Assembly: GCA_900316965.1 (NCBI GenBank)
Contig: ONEY01000001.1
Span: forward strand, 62,001 to 126,000
Length of the DNA: 64,000 nt
Origin: an uncultured Bacteroidales bacterium
GTDB taxonomy: Bacteria; Bacteroidota; Bacteroidia; Bacteroidales; P3
Direction of reading: 5' to 3'
A model generated the notes under the pieces. It made no database searches and had not been told where the DNA came from. It saw only the letters and a list, made by a program, of their open reading frames with translations. A program made the position numbers and the translations under genes. Numbering within the stretch: the stretch's first letter is position 1; every line of letters begins with the position of its first letter. Positions 51,001 through 60,000 of this stretch are shown here, piece after piece.

Positions 51001-54000
51001 CGGATGGGTAGGTTGCGGCTGCAACGGTACTGAAGACGATGGTGGCAAAACCTATGGTGAATCGTTCCTTTATTTTGGTGGAGAAACTCGTTGTGAGGCA
51101 GATCCTAGTCACGACTTTACGATGAATGGCACACTAGGAGGTTATGTATTTGGTGCTGGTAAAGGTTTTGCAGGCGGTAGTGGAACCAGTGGAGAGATGA
51201 CATACGGTACCAATGTGGCAATAGCTGATAATTGTTATGTGCAGCGTAATGTTTATGGTGGTGGTAACTATGGTTATGCTCTTGTAAACACAAATCTTTA
51301 TGTGGCAGGTGGCACCGTCCATGGTAAAGTCTTTGGCGGCTCCAACCAAAAAAATGGACCAGTGGTTAATGTCAAGATGATCGGCGGCATCATAGAGGGT
51401 GGCCTTTATGGCGGAAGCGATGCTACGGGCACCATTTCTGGAAAAGTCACCATGCAGATTGACGGTGGTCAGGTTGGTACATCGTCTATACCTGGAAACA
51501 TCCATGGTGGTGGCTACGGTCAGCCTACCCGCGTCAACAATGATGTGGAAATCACACTTGGCTCGAGCTGCACCGCCACTGAAGGTGTCACTGTTTATGG
51601 CGATGTCTATGGCGGCTCGGCACTGGGCTATGTGAATGGTACAGCAGCTGCCGACACCTATCATACTTATGTCACCCTCAACAAGGGCACCATCTTCGGC
51701 TCGCTCTATGGCGGTGGACTCGGTGATGCCAGCAATGCCGCCAACGTCTACGGTCCTGTACAGGTAAAAGTATTCGGCGGCAGCGTCAAGAAAACCGACG
51801 CCAACGGCGCTAACGGCTCGGGAGCCGTCTATGGATGCAACAACATCAACGGCGCTCCACAGCGTGCTGTCTCGGTCGACATCTACGGCACCGACCCACA
51901 GCCGTCGGAAGATGAATATGCGCTCTTCGCCGTCTACGGCGGCGGCAACCAAGCCAACTACAGCTACGGCACCCCCACAGTGACTGTACACAACTGCAAC
52001 AACAGTATTGAATATGTATATGGCGGTGGCAACGCTGCCCATATCACCAACGGCAACACCGATGTCACCATCTATGGTGGCAACAAGATAGGCAACGTCT
52101 TCGGCGGCGGTAACGGCACCGTGACAGCGGCCAACGTAACTGGCAACGCCACTACGAAAATATATGGCGGCAAGATCCTGAAGGTCTTCGGCGGCAGCAA
52201 CAGTCAAGGTACCATCGGCGGCACCATCAGCGTGACTGCGCAAGCACAGACAGAGGCCGGCAACGACCCCTGCAGCGGCGATCCTTATTCCGCTTGTGCT
52301 ATTGATGTCGACGAGCTCTATGGCGGCGGCAACCTTGCTGCCAGCAATGTGGGTAACATCAGCATCGGCTGCATGAACGATGGCGATATGATCAATTATG
52401 TGTATGGTGGCGCCAACCAAGCCAACATCACAGGCAACATCGAACTCTCCATGACGGGCGGTCGCATCGGCAACCTATTTGGCGGTAACAATATCAGTGG
52501 CAACATCAGTGGCTCCATCACCGTGGAGGTGAATTGGGACGGCAGTTGCTCAAACAACCACCTTGGCAACGTCTATGGCGGCGGCAACTTGGCTACCTTC
52601 GGCACCGTGGGCTCTCCCAAGGCTCCCACGGTCAACATACTCAACGGTACCGTGAGCGGCAACGTATACGGCGGCGGCAAGGGTAACCTGGTCGACGGCG
52701 GCGAACGTGGCGAGGCTGGAAAAGTTACCGGCAACCCGACGGTGAACATCGGCGACAATAACGGCAGCCATACTGCTATTGTGCTTGGCGATGTCTACGG
52801 CGGCGGCGACGCAGCCGACGTGGCTGGCACACCCGCCATCGTGATTAACGACTGCAACACCGAGATAGGTTACCTCTATGGCGGCGGCAACGCCGCTGAC
52901 GTGAACGGCACCAGTATCACCTTCAACGCCGGCACCGTCCACCATGACGCCTTCGGCGGCGGACATGGCGACAAGGCCGCCAGCAACCCCTCGAAGTATG
53001 CCGACGTGAAGGGCAATGTGGTCTTCAATGTTTATGGCGGCACCTTTGGGCGCGTCTTTGCGGGCAGTAACTCGAAGGGCGATATTACCGGTTCATCGGC
53101 ACTCACCATCAACAAGACTGGAACCTGCGCCATGAAGATAGGCGAGGTCTACGGTGGCGGCAACGAGGCCGCCGGCAATGCTGGCTCGGTGAACATCGGA
53201 TGCACAGGCTCATGGACCACGGGCGCTGGAAACACCCACGACAACGCCAACCTCTCCGACAACCGCATAGGCTATGAACTCGAAGGTATCGGCACCGTCT
53301 ATGGCGGCGCCAACCAGGCCAATATCGGAACGGCGCTAAGCCCATCAAATATCTCCCTCAATGTCAACAGCGGCATGGTGAACCGCGTCTTCGGCGGTAA
53401 CAACACCAGCGGCGACATCAACGGCACCATTGCCGTCAATATCAACAAAACCTCTGACGCCTGCGGATGGTATGTCGGCGACGTCTTCGGCGGCGGCAAC
53501 CATGCCGACTATAGCGGCTCGCCCACGGTGACACTCACCAACGGCACCGTCAGCGGCAACATCTTCGGCGGCGGTAACGAGGCCGGCGTGGGCGGCTCGA
53601 CAGTCAACATCAACGGCGGCGCCATGACTGCCAACAAGGGTATCTATGGCGGCTGCAACAGCCAAGGCACAGTGACAGGCAACATCGCCGTCAACATCAA
53701 CGGCGGTACACTGGGCACAAGCGGCAACGGCAACGCCCTCTATGGCATCTTCGGCGGCGGCCTCGGCGAAAACACAGCCACCGAAGGCAACATCACCGTC
53801 ACCATCGGCGACCTGGCAGGCACCAAGACTCCTACCATCTACGGTGACATCTATGGCGGCTCGGCTCTCGGCAGCGTCAACAACGAAGCCTCCGATATCA
53901 CCAAAATCGACTTCCTCAACGGCACCCTGCACGGCACCATCTTCGGCGGCGGCATGGGCCAGGCCAATGTGGATGACGGCAATGGCAACATCATTACCGA

Positions 54001-57000
54001 CAACAGCGCCAAGGGTCAGGTGAACGGCACCGTTCAGGTCAATATCAGCAAAGATGAACAAGACCCTGCTAACTGCCATATCGACCTCAGAGGCGTCTCC
54101 ATCTACGGCTGCAACAACACCAACGGCTCGCCTCAAGCCGACGTCACCGTCAACGTATGGAAGACAGGCTTCACCACTGGAAACTATAACTCACAGACCG
54201 AAAACGCTTACTATGCCATCGACCAAGTCTTCGGCGGCGGCAAAAACGCCGACTACCTGCCCGAGGCTGGCTCTAGCAGCAGCACCAAGAAAACAACAGT
54301 ACATATACACGAATGCTTGAACACGATACGACGCATTTTCAGCGGCGGTGACGCTGCGGCGGCAACAGGCGTAGGTGTCATTATCGAGGGCGGCCGCTTT
54401 GACTATGTCTTCGGCGGCGGCAACGGTGAAAACGTAGCTGCCAACATCGGTGAAGGCGGCACCAACACTGTTGTTCATTCCGGTATCATCAACCACCTCT
54501 TCGGTGGCAGCAACGAGCGCGGCACCATCACAGGTCAGATGAGAACCACTGTCGACGGTGACAATAAAAGCAACAGCTGCGCCGAAAACATCCATGAATT
54601 CTTCGGCGGCGGCAACAAGGCAACTATCGAAACTAATTTGAGCACCACTATCTCCTGCGGCTCTATATTCGGCGACATCTATGGTGGTTCGAATATGGCC
54701 GACATCGTAGGAAACGTCACCCTCACCATCAACGGCGGCACCATCGACAACGTCTATGCTGGCTCGAAGGGCGTGGCTGTGGGCGACGCCACATATCCCG
54801 CAGGCGTAGCTGCCAACATCGCCGGCAACGTCACCCTCAACATCAATAGCGGCGACATCGGAAATGCCTTCGGCGGCAGCAACATCAACGGCAACATCAC
54901 CGGAAAGATAGCTGTCACCGTGGACTGGAGCCAGAGCGACTGTGCCGAAAAACAAATCGACAATGTCTATGGCGGCAGCAACCTGGCTGTCTACACACCA
55001 ACTCCCGCCCTCGGCAATGGTGTCTACTCACCATTGGTGACCCTCACCAATGGCCAGGTGGGACGTACCACTACACGCTCAGTCTTCCCCGCCTTCGACC
55101 AAACACACATGGAAGGTCACGGCCGCGTCTTCGGCGCCGGCAAGGGCGACCCGAATGTTCCCGCTGCCGGCGGTATGACAGCTCGTCCCAAGGTGTGGAT
55201 GAACACCACGGGAGGCAATGAAGGCGGAGTATACCACGACGCGTCCAACACCGGCTTCACCGTACTCAACGCTATCTATGGTGGCGGCGAGGTAGCTTCG
55301 GTGACAGGAAGCACCTTGGTCCAGATCGACCACGGCCATGTGGGCTGCGAAGAACGAGACATTAATCATGACTACGGCTTCGTGTTCGGCGGCGGCAAGG
55401 GCGACACCGACAACCCCGACTTGGCCAACATCAGCGACAGTTCCACTGTCGTCATGAAAGATGGCTATGTGCACAACACCATCTTCGGCGGCGGCCAGAT
55501 TGCATCGGTGGGAACATTCACTAGAGCAACGGCATCGAATGTGTCAAGTGGTGACTATTATGATATTGTCGTAGGCGAACCCATCTCATGCGCTAATGGT
55601 ACCGGCATCACCTCGGTACGCATTAGCGGCGGCCAGGTAGGACCTCACGGTGTGACCATGGAGGCCGACTTGGGCTATGTCTTCGGTGCCGGCATGGGCT
55701 ACTACACACAGCCTGATGTCGACTATACCGACCCCACAATCAATGGTATTGAGGCAGGCCGTCAGAACGCTAAGTTCGGCTATGTCGACAGTGCCGAGGT
55801 ATGCATAAGCGATAGCGCCCTCATTGTCGGTGCTGTGTGGGGTGGCAGCGAGAACGGACAAGTGCTGCACAACTGTGGTGTGAAAGTCAAAGGTGGTCAG
55901 ATAGGCTTGGGCAAAGAAAAGAATAACCCCTATTCCAACGGCCTTTGGAATCGCGCCATAAACGCTGTCAAGACTTATAATGCCGACTCCATCAAAGTGC
56001 TCTCGGCATTGATGCCAGAGTGCGAGAGCTGGGAATACTCTTCCACCTATGGCTATCTGCCCTATGACGCCTATATCGATGAGGACGTGACAAACTATGG
56101 TGTACCCCGTGACGCCAGTACCGCCCATGCGGGCGACGGCCACACCTTCTTCGGCAACGTCTTCGGCGGCGGCAGCGGCTACTACCCCTACCGTATCACT
56201 GTAAAAAACTATAACAACACCGCTGACTCCGTCTTCAGCTATTTCTATCGCTTCCAAGGCCGTGTGCGTGGCAACACCTACGTCGACATCACCGGAGGCC
56301 ATATCCTCACCAGCATCTATGGTGGCTGCGAGTATGCCGACGTGGAAGGCGACTGCCATGTCTCCATGACCGGTGGTACACTCGGTGTGCCTCGTACCGT
56401 TGATGGAATACTCTCTCACCCCGTGACCTGCTACCTCTTCGGTGCCGGCAAGGGCGACCAGCGTACCTCGTTCAATATGCTTACCAACGTCTCTAACGCC
56501 TATGTCACCGTGGGCGGCGAGGCCGTAATCTTCGGCTCCGTCTTCGGCGGCGGTGAGGACGGCCACGTGAAAAACAATGCCGTGGTCAACATCAAAGGCA
56601 ACGCCTTTGTGGGCACCAGCGGAACATCATACTATGACGGCAACATCTTCGGCGGTGGCCGCGGTTTCGGTGGCACATCCTTCAACGCAGGTACTATCGG
56701 CGGCAACACCACCGTCAACATCAGCGGAAACTGCAAAATATTAGGCAACATCTACGGCGGTGGACGTCTGGCTTCGGTGGGTGGCCACATGGTCACATCG
56801 TCCGACCCACGATATGGCTACCTGCAAGGCAACTTCCCCGGCAACGGTGTCATACCCGAAGACGACCACACACCAGTCTTTGAAGGCAAGCACGGCGTCA
56901 TCAGCGTCAACATCTCCGGCGGCACCATAGGCAGCCCCATAGAGTTCAACCCCTATGCCTTCAGCACTGGACGCGCTTTCGACAAAGACAACATTGTCAA

Positions 57001-60000
57001 GTACAATAACAATATCTATAGATTCACTCAAAACCACGCCCCAGGCGCATGGAACGACAACCATGCCGTCTTGATTGAGCACACCACTGGCGGCAACGTC
57101 TTCGGCGGTAGCATGGGTCGTCTCTTCGAAATCGACGGCGTCACCTTCAACCACCTCTGGCCCGCTTTGGCTAAGTGCCGCAGCACCATGGTCACTATCA
57201 ACGGCACAGCAAGAATCTACGGCAACGTATACGGCGGTGGCGAGTTGGGTTATGTCATGGACAGCGCCAATGTCATTATCGACGGCTCAGCGGAGATAGG
57301 CTATGCCATCGGTTCCATGCCCGACATACGCTACACAGGTTCAATATATGGCGGCGGCTACGGCAGCGACAACATCACCGCGCACGTCAACGACACTTTG
57401 AGCCTTAACGGTATTTCGGTTACGGCAGCCATGCACTCGGGCCGCGTATACGGCAACACACGCGTGACCATGAACAACGGTCAAGTGTGGGGCAACATCT
57501 ATGGCGGTGGTGAGATGGCTTCGGTGGGTAGACGCTGGATAAATATGGCTCTCAATGGCGCCGCCAACAACTTCATCCCATACAATGGTAATGCCAATTC
57601 CTCATATACGGTACGCAACTGGAACAACACTGCCGACACCACATACACTACATTCGCATGGAACTCTCATATCGGTAACACTCGTGTTATCATTAACGGA
57701 GGTACCGTGGGTAACAACAATGCCGAGGAGAGAGTCATCGGCACCCATCGTCAAGCAGGTTATGTGGCAGGTGGCACCGGTGGTGTCTTCGGCGGCGGCA
57801 AGGGTCACCCGGGTATGATAGGCGACGACTTCCACTATACTCGTATGGCTTATGTCGACTCCACCAATGTCATCATCAAGGGTGGCAATATCACCGGCGC
57901 TGTGTTTGGCGGTGGCGAGAATGGCCACGTTCGCTTCGGCACATTGATAAACATGACCGATGGTACCGTGGGTATCCCCTTGGATCCTATTGAATACGAA
58001 ATCGATGAGTATGGCTATAGTCCTCAACCCCTCTACGTGGGCAACCTCTATGGCGGTGGCCGCGGTGTCGACCACACCCTCCACGACCACTTGGGCGCCG
58101 CTGCCGGTCAGGTATACGGTGGCACCAAAGTGGAAATCAGCGGTGGCCGTATCTACCACAACGTATACGGTGGCGGTTCGCTGGCAAGCGTGGGACGCCC
58201 CATCAGCATTGACGACAGCAACCTGCTCGACGGCACTGGTCATGCCATTGTAACCATCAAAGGCAACGCAGTTATTGGAGACCCTGCCGCCAAGGGTTTG
58301 AACAGCGGCCGTGTCTTTGGTTCGGGACGTGGTGTCGCCGGTCAGTTATACGCCCACCGTGCCTACGTCCGCAAAACGACAGTGACCATAGGTGAAGACT
58401 CGCCGACACAAACCTGCCATGTATATGGCTCAGTTTTTGGCAGCGGTGAGAACGGCCACGTTCAAGATTATACTCATGTTTATATTAAGGATGGCTGCAT
58501 GATCGGTGAGCTATGGAACACCCTGAATCACCAAAGTGACCAAGAATTTGTTGGCAACGTCTACGGTGGCGGCCGTGGTGTCGACCTTGCCGGTGGCCAG
58601 ATTAGCCGTACAGCAGGTCTGGTGCGCGGCTCCACGCATATCACCGTCACTGGCGGCCAAATCTTCCACAACGTCTATGGCGGCGGCTCGCTGGCAAGCG
58701 TGGGCGACACAGTAGAGCTTAGCAATGAACGCAGAGCCGCAGGTGAAATATATGCCAAATTTAACGACACTGTTGTATATGACTATGATGCTGTCAAGCA
58801 CACTGCCTTGACTGCCAACGCCTTCGACGCCGCCAACGCCAACGGCCACTCATATATCTTCATCACCGGCGGCAAGATTGGCACCAACGGCCAGAACAAC
58901 GGTCGTGTCTTCGGCGGCGGCCGCGGTAACGCAGGTCTCAGCAACGACACTATCACCATCACTGCGGCTCAGGCAGCGGGATTGACACAGGGCACCGACT
59001 ACCGTATCGACAACGGCGTATATATCTTGCTCAGCAAAAAGAACCCCGCCAACGACAGCGTAATTTGGCGTGACTACACCAACCACACCTATGTCACCGG
59101 AACACACATCGTGGTGAACTATCCTTCCTTTAGCACCACGACGAGTTATCCTGACGACCGCAGCACACTCTATAATCCTATAAGCAACTACAATACCGCT
59201 GTGAACAACACAGCCACAAGTACGGCGGATGAGCAGTACATCCGTGGCAGTGTCTTCGGCGGCGGCGACAACGGCCACGTGCGTGGCAACACCCAGGTGG
59301 TCATCGAGAACGGCCGCATCGGAACCCTGACAGGCAATGTCAACGGCGACGTCTTCGGCGGCGGCAGCGGTGGTGTCGGCGACTTCACTGTCACCCTCAA
59401 TGGCGCTCCCGCAGGACGCGAGCACGACAAGGACGCTTGGCTTTCCGGCCTCGGCACCGTGGCGGGATACACCGTCTCGGGCGGCTCCTGCTACGTCACC
59501 GTCTCAGGCGGTCGCATAGGCGAACAGCAGAGCGATATTATGGCCAGCGAGAGCTCAGTGAAAGAGGGTATGGACAGCCGCGACGCCAACCTGGGCGGCA
59601 ACGTCTTCGGCTCGAGCCGCGGACAGTCGTCGGACGACATCCTTGTCAACAGGATGGCCTACACCAACAATACAAACGTCACCATTGAAAACGAGGCTCA
59701 GGTGGCAGGCTCTGTCTTCGGCGGCGGCGAGAACGGACACGTGTTCTATACCGCCAACGTCAATATCGATGGCGGCACCATTGGCGTGAACAACCAAGCC
59801 ACCAGCGGCAGTATCTACCGTGGCAACGCCTACGGCGGAGGACGCGGTATCGACCCCGTGTCAACCACACACCACTTCAACCGCAACAGCGGTCTCATCT
59901 TGGGTAACAGCTATCTCACAATGACTGGAGGCACTGTCTATCACAATGTCTTCGGCGGCGGCTCGTTGGCTTCGCTGGGAACCTACACCTACATCGAGGA

